From Pipra filicauda (Eukaryota > Chordata > Aves > Passeriformes > Pipridae), in contig NW_024104365.1 in the NCBI RefSeq assembly GCF_003945595.2, positions 6,667,049 to 6,731,048 on the forward strand: a DNA stretch of 64,000 nucleotides, given 5' to 3'. Under the pieces are notes generated by a model that was not told the origin of the DNA, ran no database searches, and was given only the letters and a program-made list of their open reading frames with translations. Of the stretch, positions 11,081-23,722 are shown piece by piece. The first letter of the stretch is position 1. Each line of letters begins with the position of its first letter. Made by a program: the position numbers and the translations under genes.

Positions 11081-12493
11081 TATGTAGGTCTCTTTTCCCC
11101 TTATTTTATTTTGCACTACAACAATACCTGGGTATTTCACTGCATTTTACCTTTTTTTTTAAGTTGAGTTATATTCAATGACTGTGAATGATTTTTTATT
11201 ACATCTTGAAAGGATTTTTAGTTTCATCCAGAGAGTGACGCTTTCTCGATAGAACACCACAGGAATAAAAAAGTAGTTCTTAGAGTAGTCTCCCTACAAA
11301 AAAGTACAGTCATATGTTAGCATGCTTTCTGGGTCGTGAGAAAAGTAAAGTAGTAACAGCCCCCATTTTAAACCACAGAAAAGAACCGAAAGAAATAAAG
11401 ATCTGGGCCTTTGATTACAGCATTCTTATATTAAAAAAAACATTGAAACAAAACAAAACAACCAGTTTATCATTACATTTCATGTTATTTTAACAACTGA
11501 AATATATAAATGAGGCCCTTAGGCTCTGAATTTGTTCACTGTCCTTTAGTAATTTTTTTTTGGCTTGTTACTTTAAAAAAAAAAGAATCTCAGGGTATTT
11601 TATGTTTAAAGCAGATAAACTAAGCTGCAAATGTATACTCAATATACATTCTCAATATATATTTTCAGTATTTTCAGTCAAAGTTTTTACTCTTTGAATC
11701 ATTATCAGCAGATATGTACTTCAGATTAGATTGAATTCAACAAAAAGGTAAAGCTTCTTTATTTCATGGCAATTAATCTTCCCTCTAGCACATTAGGATG
11801 TATCTGTGCATAAGCAGTGTAGGAAGTTTTCTTTACTAAAATACTTTGTTTCTAGTTCATTCGTGCAGAAAATTTATGTAGTATTTCCCTTTCTTGTTAC
11901 ATATCATGCTCAGGAACAGCATGACATTTTTATAAAAGTATACATTTGTTTTCTAGATGTTTTCATCTACCTTTGGATGGCAAAGGTAGGTGGGCCTCTC
12001 CAGAGTGCAATCTTCACCTTTCTGGTGAAATAGTCAGAAATGTAGATTATCTCAAGTGGTCCTTTCTTCAGTCTGGAAGTCCGCAGATATAACATTTAAT
12101 ACGAATTTTTTATTAATTTTCAGACCTTCCAGTATATATGTGTCTGTGTTGATAGTGCAGAAGATTAGAGTTTATGTTTAGTGAAGTGTACTACAAAACC
12201 AGAGGTGATTCCATGCTTGTTCAACGAGCTATGATTCAGTAAACAAGGAAAAAAAGAGGTTAAATACTTGGGAAATATTCCCAAGTAGCATATCTGCCCT
12301 GCATGCAGAGGTACAATGAAGCTGATTCATATGTATTTATGATCTCTCTTCACAAAGATGATAATGGTTTGTTAGCTTTATAAGAGCATGAAGTTTAAAA
12401 GAATAGAAAGAACAAAAAAGGCAACCGAAAACAAAACAAAACAAAAAAAATCACAAAATTTTATTATATTTCTGGATTAACCTACATTTGAAT
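11081..12493. other. AT-rich unique sequence
   Basis: Nothing I can support beyond A-rich runs near 11435-11460 and 12430-12450. Confidence 0.5.
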
Positions 12494-12850
12494 TGCACCT
12501 TAAAATGAGCACAGAATTCTGGTCCCCAAGGATACAGGGTATAATAGGAGGTTCAGGTTCAGAAAAGAGCAAGAAAGATGCTTCAATTCATGGAATAACT
12601 TCTGTATGAGGAAAATTTGAAGTGTTGATTTTCTAAAGAAGTGATAGAATTCTGCAAAATTATTATTGACCCTGAGAGGGCAGATAGGGATTGTGTGTGA
12701 AAACATACAGTGACTTTGATTGCAAGATCTAAGGGAATCGTGAACCTCACAGGTGGTCATTTTTAAAACCAAATCTAACTATTTCACACAATAGGGAGAT
12801 CACACATAGAACTCCATATCACAGACTGCACTGGATGTAGAACATTTGTG
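12494..12850 (+). mobile_element. Ancient CR1/L3-like LINE fragment
   Basis: Plus-strand blocks follow the order of the end of a CR1-type ORF2 and its 3' side. First is an AGAATTCTGGTCCCCA-like segment, then GGTTCAGAAAAGAGCAAGAAA and CTGTATGAGGAAA. A CTGCAAAATTATT segment comes next, and finally TTTCACACAATAGGGAGATC ... GAACTCCATATCACAGA. Each resembles the ancient amniote CR1 consensus as I remember it, with heavy divergence and indels. Orientation is opposite to the other CR1 copies in the window. No frame stays open. A profile search would settle the subfamily. Confidence 0.7.
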
Positions 12851-15800
12851 TGGTGTAGATGGTGTGGTAAAACAGGGCAGACAGATTATTTTAAAAATTA
12901 GGGGGATATAGGAGTTCCTAACATTTAGGTACAAGTATTTAACACTGATTAAAGAACCAAATGCGTATAATTTATTTACAGCCCAGGTAGTGCTTCCAGA
13001 AAATAATTACGAAGTAACTTTGAGTTTCAGAGGAATAATTACACTCTCAGTCTTGAGGGTTATTTGGAGTAATAACTCCATTGACATCCATAATATTTTC
13101 ACAAGAAGGAAAGAGTGAACTCCATGCACTTTCTGTGTATTGCATTTAGCATATTGCTACACAAATTGTGGCAAATTGGTTTACTTATTCTTTTAAAAAG
13201 GAGTCATAATTAGCATAGAGTTAATATAGAGAAGAATAATGTCTGATGCTGTCCTCTACCATGTCTGTCTGGGAAAGAGGAATTTATGTACTGACTATAG
13301 TAGGTCAATTAAACTCATCTTTATTTGCAAGGACAGGTGGCTGCCATGTAGAAAGAAGTGTGAATACTTATACAGTAATTCTGTTTTATCCTCAGACCTT
13401 ACCAAAGGATATGAGCTCTGCTATGCTGTGCCCTTGGTATATTGCCCATGAACACAGCAAAGGCATTAGCAGTTGGGGGTCAGCTCAAGACAGTTTGGAA
13501 TACCTGTCATAGCTGCTTGGGGATTTGTAAGTGTTAACAAAGCATCAGTTCTCCTGTCCTCTGATGATGGTCTAGGGGAGTCATTGGATCAGGAGAGAGG
13601 CAAGTTGAAATTATGAGTTCAGAAAAAAGGCTTTTGTTTGTAGAGCATTACAGTGGTATTTCTCTCTTTTGACAGAAAGCCTCTGTTTCATTACAAACAT
13701 ATATACAATATTATGCTTTGATCCTTTGAAGGGACCAAGTGCTTTTATAGTTTCTGTCAGCGCAAATCAATTTGCGTTGCTCTCTATCATTAGGCTCAGT
13801 CAAAGCCTGTGTTTCAGTTTCATTGTTAACCCTTTTGCAGATTTTGAATTTTGGAAAGAAAGAGTTGTGAAGGTCTGGTTCTCAGAGTACGCAAAGAAGG
13901 AGAGGAAAGTGAATATTTAACTGCTTTTGGAAGACAAAATGGGAAAGTTTATTAAGTCAGAAGTCAACTACATGATCATCCTTACCAAATACCCACTCTC
14001 TGTTGTTGCCAAGAAAACAGAGATGAAGTTAATTCAGTTCCCACATCAACATATATGTTTGTCTAGTTTGATAAGGAAGCAGATGAAAAAATAACTGAAG
14101 ATATAAGAAATTAGAGGATGTTGGTGGGTGGAGCTTCTGAAAGTGAAGTATATGACACAGAGGAAGGGAAAGAAGTAGCTATGCAGAAACAAAACAGAAA
14201 AGTAAAGCAACAGACTCTAAGGAGAGCTTTAGCATATCCCTTTCTCTTCTGCATTAGCAAGGCAAGGAAGATGGAGAAAAGTGATTTTAAAAACCCACTC
14301 TGCTGTCTCCCCACAAAAAGCTCCAGAGGAATTACCTGGAATTAAGGAACCCATCTAAATATTGGAGATTGTGGGTTTTTTTTCTGTAAGAACATTCAGA
14401 CCATTGCTTGAAAAATAAGTGCTAACTTTTGTAATCTGCACCCTTGCTAGTGTGAATGTGTTGCTGTTCTGAGTTTACAACCAGCCTGGAAAAATAAATT
14501 AAAGACATCTGGTCTGTAATTTCCAATTTGTAATGAGTAGCTCCTACTGTTATTAGAAGGTATTTCCTTCTCCTCCCCTTTGTGTCTGAACATTTCATTA
14601 TCTGCAGCATGGGGTCTCTTCTCACTCTGATCTGTGCGTACGGTTACAATTAATGTTAATAGCAATTCCCAGAGTCTAGTAGAGAAAATACACCACACAA
14701 GTTTAATTTCTACAACCTCAGATCCATATATTGAGTTGATGGAGTCTAGTCACTTCCGTGATCTCTCAGAACTTACAGACTTCAAATGCTGAAATATGTT
14801 GGCATCTTTGATTTGTGTTGGGTTTTTTTTTGCTGCCTTTCTAATTTCTAGCGACTATTGAAAAGAGAAAGATAAACTCTGTGTATTTACCCCGAAAAAT
14901 ATGCAATGTTCAAATGAATTTAACAAAAAGAAATTATTGCAAATTTTGTACCTCTGAGGTAGGAAGTTACCTGACTATAAAAACTTTCTGATTTCTCACC
15001 TAATATTGCCAGTAGGTGTATGACCAGTGGGACCTTAAGTATCAGAGCTTTCACGCATTATTTTGCTGTTTAAAAGTACCACTGTTAGTCCCTAAATAAG
15101 CAAGCTCAGCTAATGGAATGAGCTAAACAGCAATGGTTTTGGATAAAATAGTGCAGTGCACAAAATTCTGCTGTTTTTTTTCACTAAGGATTAGTATATT
15201 GAGTAACTTTACATTTAACGTATATCTTTCTGAGATATGTCAAGACTTGTAGTTGAAAGAGGTTATTAAAAAACTGAAGTATTTTAGTTTTGCTGTTTAG
15301 CTTTAGCAAGGAAAATTATTTAGCTCTTAATCTTTCTCCAAACACTGAAAGTTTAAATCATCCATTTTTAAGCTCGTTTAATTTCATTACTCTGTTTAGA
15401 GGCTTTTCCGTGTTATTACTTTTGGAGAATATCATCAAACAGTAATGAACTTCTGAGTGAAAGACTAAATTTGGACTATTGCTACAATACACCATATCCT
15501 CCACTGAAGTATAAATTCTTAATTTACTTCCCTTTTCTTTTCTTTCCATGGATAATTACTTTTTTTTTCTTGAAAATATAGACATCTGGATAAACATGAG
15601 CCGGAAATCAGCTGGTTTTGTTTGCTTATTTGTTGTTTGTTTTTTAATTATTAGTATGTTCCAGTTTGTAACATAGGAGACATCAGTGAAATGAGCAGGA
15701 CAACTTCCTTAACAATCTTCAGCTGCTAAAGATGTTCTGATATTTTGTGTGCTTTATGGTTAATTTCCTGAAGAAATAGTACCATTTCTGAAATTTATCT

Positions 15801-18800
15801 GAAGGTTTTCTTGCAGATTCTTAGTGAATGATTTTTTTATACTGTATGTGCTTTTTATCTGATTATGAGAACATATGAACATCAACCTGGAAATAAATCC
15901 TTATGTGACCCCATAGGGATCTGATCTGATCCATTGTCTGTTAAGTTAAGGAGATTAGACATAATCCTTAAATAATTCTTCTGAAAGACAACAAAGACTA
16001 TCTTTAACCATATAGTAAGTAACATAATATTAATTTGTTTGTTCATTCATGGCTAGGCTTCGCAAATGAAGATTTGAGAATAATTGGGAATAATTTGTTT
16101 GTAATATAGCCGGAATTACAGCATATTAAGAGTTCTTTACCTGAGTTTCTGTGGTGAAAGAGCAAGCCTTTTATTATTAAAATGTATGATCATTGCATTC
16201 CTTAAATGGTTAAGTATGTGATGAATTACAGGGATATGGAAATATTGAATACTAAAGCATCAGTAATGTGACTTCTTTGGCATTATCTTTGTTATCACTC
16301 TTTCCTAAGAAGAAAGTTTACCATAGAAAATAATTATATCAGTTAATAAATCCAATTAAAAATGTGGGAATATTATTTTTACAGCACTCAATATCTGCAC
16401 ATCTATTTTTTGGGGGCATGGTTATGCAGTTTTGAGCACTAATTCTAAATAGTCCTTTATTATACATGCAGAAAACACTTGAATCAATTACACTTTTAGG
16501 ACAGTTTGTTTCATACAGTGAAATTTTTGTTGAAAAGACAATTTTACTCCCATTTCTTTAAAGGGAGATGTGCTAAAAAGCACATATCAGGACAAGGCTA
16601 ATGGGACTGTGAGGCTTGTAAAGTATGTGGCAAGTACACATGGTGGATGAATATAAAACATAATGAATCACTTTTAATGATCTCAAAAGAACCAGTATAA
16701 GATTGAATTTTTTTAAATTTGAAAAAGGCACTGGGGCCTCTGTATAACATGGCTTTCAAATTGTTCATGGGAATTGCTTGATCATGCAAACAGTGTTAAG
16801 AAATCTCATGGGGCTCTTAAAATGTATTTCCTTTTTACTGTTGTAATTGCTGAGAGATAAAAAAAATTCATATTCATTCCACTCCCCACTAGACCTGATC
16901 TTGATCCAGAAAGTAAATTGAAAGTAAGTGGATCTACTGTTTGCCCAAATAACACTTAAACAAATTTTAGAAAACTTATCATTGTGTATGAAAAAACTGT
17001 TGTTCAGAAGTGTTTTAGATGTTATATAAAAAATGAGATGAATTCAAAGTAAGAGCCCTTAATACTCTATTTGTAGTAGGCTGCTCTTTTGTATAGTGAT
17101 TTGTCATGAATGCCTATTTAAAAGGGTAGAATCATGGAAGAAAACACTTTTCAAGAAGTGGTGACTGAACATTTCTCTTTCAAGATGTATTCTCACCTAC
17201 AGTGCCCAAAAGACACTGAGTTTGTCCCTAGTTGACAAAAACCTTTATTTTACCTATCAAAATACTGCTCAAAGAACTGATAACATTTTTTGTATTATTA
17301 ACGTTTTGGAAAAATCTTTTACAGAATATTGTTCTTGGCTTGTTCTTTGAACAATTCATGGGCCAGATACATCTGGTTAACATGACAAGTCTTTTTCAAA
17401 GGATTGTCAAAATAGCCAAGAGTCTAGTAAAAAGGTTAAAGTTTTGACACTTGTGGTGAGGGGGTTTTTGTGCTTTTTTATTTCTTGTCTTTTTTAACTC
17501 TGGTTGATACTTGAAGTATGTTGGTCAACTCAGCCTAGAGTATGAAAGAGTTCTTTAAATACGAAACATCTAATTTGCTCTTCTGCCTAATCCATAGTTT
17601 AAATGACATTATGAGACATTGGATGATGCCTAATACCAGAAGAATTAATTAATATTTCTTATTCTTGCTATAAGGATATGTTAGAACCCACAGCTCTTTC
17701 CCCAAAACTATGTACAAAGATCCACTTCCATAATATGTTTTAGAGTCTGTAGTAATGCAACACTGAGACAGCAAGCTGTTCTTATTGTATGTTTCTATAA
17801 ACATAAGTTACATAGCCATCTCTCTTTTTTGACTTATGAAGAAATACTTATAAGCATTTATCGTGCGAGACACCAAATAATTGGAGGAGAAAAAATAGAT
17901 TTTTGCAAAATTCATGTATATAAAGATATCGAAAGATGTATTTTCAGTACAAAGCTATGTGCTTTAACACTTCATAAAAAGTGGTACTAATATTCAATAT
18001 ATGGAATATTTTTGTTATTTTTTTACCTATTAAAAAATTCTGTTTCTGCAGGCTGAAACAAAAAGAGCCCATCAGGTCTTAAACTGAACAAGAGAACCCC
18101 TATATGTATATATAGTCCAAAAATAGTTCAAAATATCTTTAATGAAAAAAACTCATTGTTCCAAAACATAGTGTATAATTTCCTTTTTTTTTTCATTAAT
18201 ATTATCTGGCAGAATTTCAGAATGATTGCTTTTTTTTAGAAAAATAAAAATAAAACATGGCTAGATGTTTTTAGAATCTCTCTAAACGCATATCTTCTGT
18301 GATTTTGACCTAAAATATTAATGTAGTTTCAAATATTTTTATTTATTAAAATCTGTTTTGTTTAGTTGAAATTGTAGTCTAAAGATTCCTTTCACCTCCA
18401 TCTGCAAACGTAGACCTGCTGTTTAGCATTTATCTGATTAGGACTTGCCATCTCTATCACAAGAGGCGAAATCAGGTAATATTTTTTTTTTTTAATCTTC
18501 AGGACTGAATTCTGGAAGAAAATTCCTACTTTGAAATTTACTTCATTTTTTACTAGTAATTTAAACTGAGCAAGTATATTTGTTGGTCAGCATGGTGAAA
18601 TTTAAATCAGGTGTACTTTTTTTTAATCTACACTGATATTATTTAACTGATTGTGTTAAAGCACACAACTTAACTTGAAAACTGGAAAAAACTATTTTAT
18701 GCACTTTAATAACAACTTCTACAGTCATAGATTGAAATACAGTAAAAAAGAACATAAAATACATTATGTATACAAAATAAATTATTTTTGTCTTATTCTG

Positions 18801-19841
18801 TATCCTTTCTTGCCCTTATTTATACTATATTTTACTAATGTTTTCACCAAGAAAGCCTGTTCTTATTTTGCATGTTTCAACTAGCTTTTGTCCAGATACA
18901 GTAGTTCCTTGTTTAAGAAGTACCAGTTAGTTGTACACTGCAGGACTGTTTTATCATGCAATCAAATCTAGAGATTTCTGCTTTGAGTTAGAAACAAGCT
19001 ATTTTGAAGGTTGATATGAAATCAGTGTATGGAAAACAGATTTGAAAGTTTGCAATAAAAGTTGATAGGTGGTAAAGACTCTTATTTTGCAATTTGGCAA
19101 ATGCTGTTTCTTTCTCTGATTCTGATCAGGAAGAACTTTATTCACTGGCTTATTTCTTATTTTATCATGGAATTAATTCCCTCCTTCCTCTTCTTATGTT
19201 CAAAAGCCTGTTTTGCTGAAAAAAATGACAGTCACTTCTATTTGAAACTTATTTCTCTCATGCTCAGGAAACTATCTTTATATACCTCTTGCTTCTCAGT
19301 CACCGTGACTCATGATTTCAACAGTTAGCACTGAAACCTGCACAAATATTTTAAAGTAAAAGAAAATAATCAGAGATTATGCACCACTAAACACACTAAG
19401 TTAGTTACTAATATTGATATAAGGGAAAACAAGTACCGGGTATCTCTTCCAAACTGCAACCTCATGTACAGCTTTATTAACTTTTTCCTAGTCTGTGTCC
19501 CTAAATGGCAATTGCCAGAAGCTAAAATGGTATTGCCAGAAGGTAAAATAGTATGTCAGGGAGAAATAACCCTCCATAAACTCATTTCTTTCATACAGCC
19601 CTTTAGCAAAAGTGTGATGCTGTTGGTCTGACCTAACTTATGCATTATTCTATACATTTACAGTGACTGGGAGAACTAAGGTATATTTTGATACTGAAAC
19701 ATGTTGTTTGTATCCCCTATGTTAGTTGCTTATCAATATACTGAGCTTCAACTTAGGAAAAGTGGTCAAGGTTCACATGGCATACATAACAAATGTTGAT
19801 GACCAATTTGTTGTAACTATTGAAATCATAAATAGCGTTTC
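12851..19841. other. Seven kilobases of AT-rich unique sequence
   Basis: Scanned on both strands. I found no recognisable coding exon, RNA gene or transposon. The open frames (at most 93 codons) are short, low in GC and lack motifs. Only scattered homopolymer runs occur, for example 18481-18494 (T) and 18183-18194 (T). Confidence 0.5.
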
Positions 19842-21413
19842 ACACAATCACAGAATCACAGAAATGAATAGTTGAGGTTGGGAGGGACCCTTGAACAACC
19901 TCCCTGCTAAAGCAGGTCACCTACAGGAAGCTGGTCATGACTATCTCCAAACAGCTTCTGAGTATCTCCAAGGAGAGTTGACAATCCTTCTGGACAGCCT
20001 GTGCAAGTGCTTAGGAACTTGCACAGTGAAAAACTGCCTCCTGATATTCAGATGGATGTTCCTGTTTCAGTTGGTGCCCATTATCTCTGGTTCTGTCACT
20101 GAATGCCACTGAAAACAGCTTTCCTCTAAATTCTGTTATATTTGCATAAATTGAAGTCATCATCCTGAGCCTTCTCTACTCCACGCTGAACATTCCCTGT
20201 TCTCTCAGCTCTCCCCCCTAGAAGAATTTCTCCAGCCCTTGACTTGCTTTTGCGCTCCTTTGTTAGACTCACTCCAGGAGCTCCATGTTTCTCTTGTACT
20301 GGAGAGAAAAAAAGTAGGCTGAATACTCCAGGTGTGGTCTCACCAGCACTGGCAGAGGGGAAGGACAACCTCCCTTGAACTGATGGCAGTGTTCTGCCTA
20401 ATGCAGTCTAGGAAATTACTGGCCTTCTTTGTGGACACATTGCTGTTTCCGTGTGCAACTTTGATCCCCTATAGCCTTCCCTGCAAAGTCATTTCTGAGG
20501 TGAATAATGCCCATCATGGATCCTGTATGCATGACAGTGTTCCTCCTCAGGTCGAGAACTTTTGACACTGCTTTCTCTTTAACTGTATAAAGTGGCTGTC
20601 AGCACATTTCTCCAACCCTCTGAGGTCTGGATGGCTGCACAGTCCTTTGGCATGTTATCCAGTCCTCCCAGTTCTTTATCATCATCAAATGTTTTAAGGC
20701 TACACTCTGCCTTGTCATCCAGGTAATTAATAAAGATATTGAACATGATTAGACCAAGTATTTTCCCCAAGGTACACTGCTAGTTACTTCCCTATATTTT
20801 GTTGCTTAATCCTGTTAATTCAGCTAGCTCTCAACCCATCTCACTGTCTGCTCATCCAGCCCATTCTACGTCATCTCCTCTATGAGGATGTTATGGGAAA
20901 AGGCATCAGAAACCTTACTGAAGTCAAGGTAGACCTACTCTTCTCCTCTCATCTACCAAGCTTGCCATGTCATTGTAAAGGGTTATTAGGTTTGTCAAGC
21001 ATGACTTTCCCTTGATGAACACAGGTTTACTAATCCTGACCACCTTTTAATTGTTCTCATGTCTGGCAACAGTTCCCAGGATTAGTTGTTCCATCATCTT
21101 CCCAGGTATTGAGGTAAAGCCAGATGGGCCTGTGGTTCCCTACATCCAGCTCCTGTTGAAGTTAGGGAGATTTGCTGTCCTTCAGCTCTCAGGCACCTAT
21201 TCCAATTGATATACTTGTTCAAAAATTAGTGGCCTTGCGTTGTTGTCAGCCAGGTCAGGGGAGCATCCCTCAGGGCCCCTAGATTTATTCATGTTTGGTT
21301 TGCTTGAATATTCCGTAAGCTGGCCCTTTATCATCAAGTGTATGTCAGCCTTGCTCCAGGCTTTTCACCTGTTCTCTTTTCACCTGGTAAAGACAGGTGC
21401 TCAGTATCTCAGG
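19842..21413 (-). mobile_element. CR1 LINE, about 1.6 kb, 5'-truncated
   Basis: The 3' end is at the left, with two copies of the terminal octamer read in antisense (CACAATCACAGAATCACAG). It is followed by GGTTGGGAGGGACCC, the usual antisense CR1 start. Continuing right, the copy passes through the 3' UTR, then the reverse-transcriptase region of ORF2 (from about 20580). It ends at about 21413 in upstream ORF2, where unique AT-rich DNA resumes. It is disabled by many stops and frameshifts. Divergence seems similar to the copy at 23-25 kb, but I have not measured it. Confidence 0.92.
20579..21413 (-). pseudogene. CR1 ORF2 reverse-transcriptase remnant
   Basis: ORF2 of CR1 encodes an endonuclease and a reverse transcriptase. 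The best-preserved part is a 63-codon minus-strand frame at 20579-20770 with LIMFNIFINYLDDKAECSL, then FDDDKELGG. This corresponds to the FADD active-site region of CR1 reverse transcriptase; the Ala of FADD has become Asp (20684-20686), while both catalytic Asp codons remain. Upstream parts recognisable at nucleotide level include the antisense of the block that encodes the AFDTV-type motif (about 20905-20935). Frameshifts and stops break the frame, so no enzyme can be made. Confidence 0.8.
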
Positions 21414-23070
21414 CTTTTTTTTGATGTGATGTTTTGTTTATATTATTTTGCTGCTTTATCAATAACAATAAAATAAATTGAGGTTTCTCATCTATGATGA
21501 ATATAATCTGTTGAAAATCAAAATATGAATAAATTAAATTTCAAATGTCTTTGGATTGACATATTTTTTTAGAAAACAGAAAAGTGTGAAGAACACTTTA
21601 TTTTTTTTAATGGAGGGAAAATTGTTCTCTGCTACCCTTTGTTGCCAGTTTCAAAGGATTTTGTTGACATAAGTCTTAGTAAAATTAAACCCCTTCTTTT
21701 CTGTTTTATGTTTTGCTAGGGTAAGCATTTTGCACCTTTTTTACCTGAAAGTCATGAGACATTTCTCACAGTTTCAATTTCAGTTGTAAATAACAATTCT
21801 GGGTTTGTGAATATGAATTTAAACTGAAGAGCTCTGTAATTTGGTAGTCTTTCATTTGAAGCTAAATAACCTCCAGTTAAAGCAAAAGGCGTGTGACCTT
21901 TGTGTTTTAAAATAGCTCAAAATATTTAATATTTCATGATCTTTAAAAATTAAGTTTATTAACACGTGAAATAAAAGAAAAAAACACAAAAGGGGTATGA
22001 AAATAACATAGTAGATGTGCTATATAAAAAATATTAGTTGAGCAATCCTTATAGCCATGCCAAGCTTCACTGCAATTTTCAAGTTCACTGCATTTTTCAA
22101 CTACTTAAACTAAAGCAAAAACTACTATTAATTCACACCTTTTGTTAATAAAAATAGAGTTTAAGTTAGATAAAAAAAGATAGAATTAATTTAATAGCAG
22201 AATATTTAAAGATTAAATATACTAGATCCCAGCAAGTAAAATGTTTATCTATTGGGTTAAAGCTATCCTATTCTGATATCAATATAAATGTTGTGATTCT
22301 AAATATAATCCCTATAATTTTTTTCAATTAGTCTGTGTTAAATATCACATTACATATTAATTCATTTACATAATGCTATTTCAATGGAAGATTTTTAAAT
22401 TGTTATCCAAAATAAAAGCTTATAGATAGTTCTCTTCTTTTCCTCTTTCTACATATGCACCAATTATTCAAAAGAGCTTTTCAAGGTTTTTTCTCAATCA
22501 TCTATAAAATGCAGTGTTTGCATACCACCTCACATTAATAATTATTTTTTATTATTACACATATATATCTTTGAGGTAAAATTTCCTAAAATAATTGAGT
22601 TAGAAATAAGAAATCAGCAGCACAATATTGTTTGAAGCATATATGCATTTCTAGAGATGTCTGAAATTGTACCTTCCTGTGTTTATGTACTCTATTGAAA
22701 AATGTCTGAAGTTCCTTAAGCATTAAGACTTTGAAAAATCAATTTGTTTTCTCATTCATAATTTATTAATTGAAACTATTGGCTCCTGTCTTCTGAGAAT
22801 CTCAAAACTAGTGTTCTAGGCATACAGGAGTTTTTTAAACATCTAGTTACAGAATTTTCAACTCTGTCTCAAAATAACTGCCTGTATGAGATGGAATATA
22901 AGGGAAATAAACTATTCTATGTTTAAGTAATTTATATACTTTTTAATGTAAATACAGCATTTTCTGAGTAGGATTTTATTTCTCTTTTTTTGTTGTTTTT
23001 GTAATTGTTTGGCAAGCAATTGATAAATTCAGTTGCAGAATGTAAAAATGCAGTAAGATCTCCACAGAAA
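21414..23070. other. AT-rich unique sequence between two CR1 copies
   Basis: No gene or repeat that I can support. It is very AT-rich, with short palindromic TA runs near 22557-22568. Confidence 0.5.
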
Positions 23071-23225
23071 CTTCCTTTTCCAGCCTCATCTCTCTCAGTC
23101 TGTCTTCCTAGGAGAGGTACTCCAACCCTCTGACTGCTTTTATTGCCCTTCTCTGGACTCACTCCAACAGGTCCACATCTTTCTTAACGTGGGTGCCCCA
23201 TACTTGGACACAGCACTCCAGGTGC

Positions 23226-23589
23226 TGTGTAGAAGTGTAGAAGACCTTTCTGGAAGACTTTACTATGAGGAGATTAGGGTTATTCGCTTAAGGAAGCTTT
23301 CCTGCCTGGAAAAAGGCATTTTCCCCAGACACAGTTTCTCCTCCTGCATTCCAGAGGAGCTGACTCCTGGGTACGAGAGCAGATAAGTTCTTACAGACAT
23401 GTCTGAAGGCCCTACAATGGGGGCCCAGGGATGACAAAAGCCCCGAGAAGAACAGGGGGCATGTCCTTTCCTAAGCCCGGTGCAGATCTGTGCTGAGATG
23501 TTAAATGTTCTTGGCTTTGGAAATAAATGGTCCTAAATCCTTCCACTGCCTGGTATTTTGAGGGTACCTGAGTGCATTCGACCCTAACA
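23226..23589 (+). mobile_element. Solo LTR of an endogenous retrovirus, 364 bp
   Basis: The element starts TGTGTAGAAG and ends CCCTAACA, the TG...CA termini of retroviral LTRs. It is flanked by a perfect 4-bp target duplication GTGC (23222-23225 and 23590-23593). Removing it and one GTGC restores an uninterrupted CR1 sequence, which fixes both ends exactly. An AATAAA signal at 23522-23527 lies about 60 bp from the 3' end, giving plus orientation and a short R-U5. A 4-bp duplication is typical of gammaretrovirus-like (class I) ERVs. No internal viral genes remain, as expected after LTR-LTR recombination. Confidence 0.92.
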
Positions 23590-23722
23590 GTGCAGTCTCA
23601 CAAGAGCAGAGTAGAATGCCAGAATTGCCTCCCTTGGCCTGCTGGCCACACTGCTTTTGACGCATTGCAAGTTATGCTCAGGTTTCTGGGCTGCAAGACA
23701 CATCAGAAAGTCATGTTGAGTT

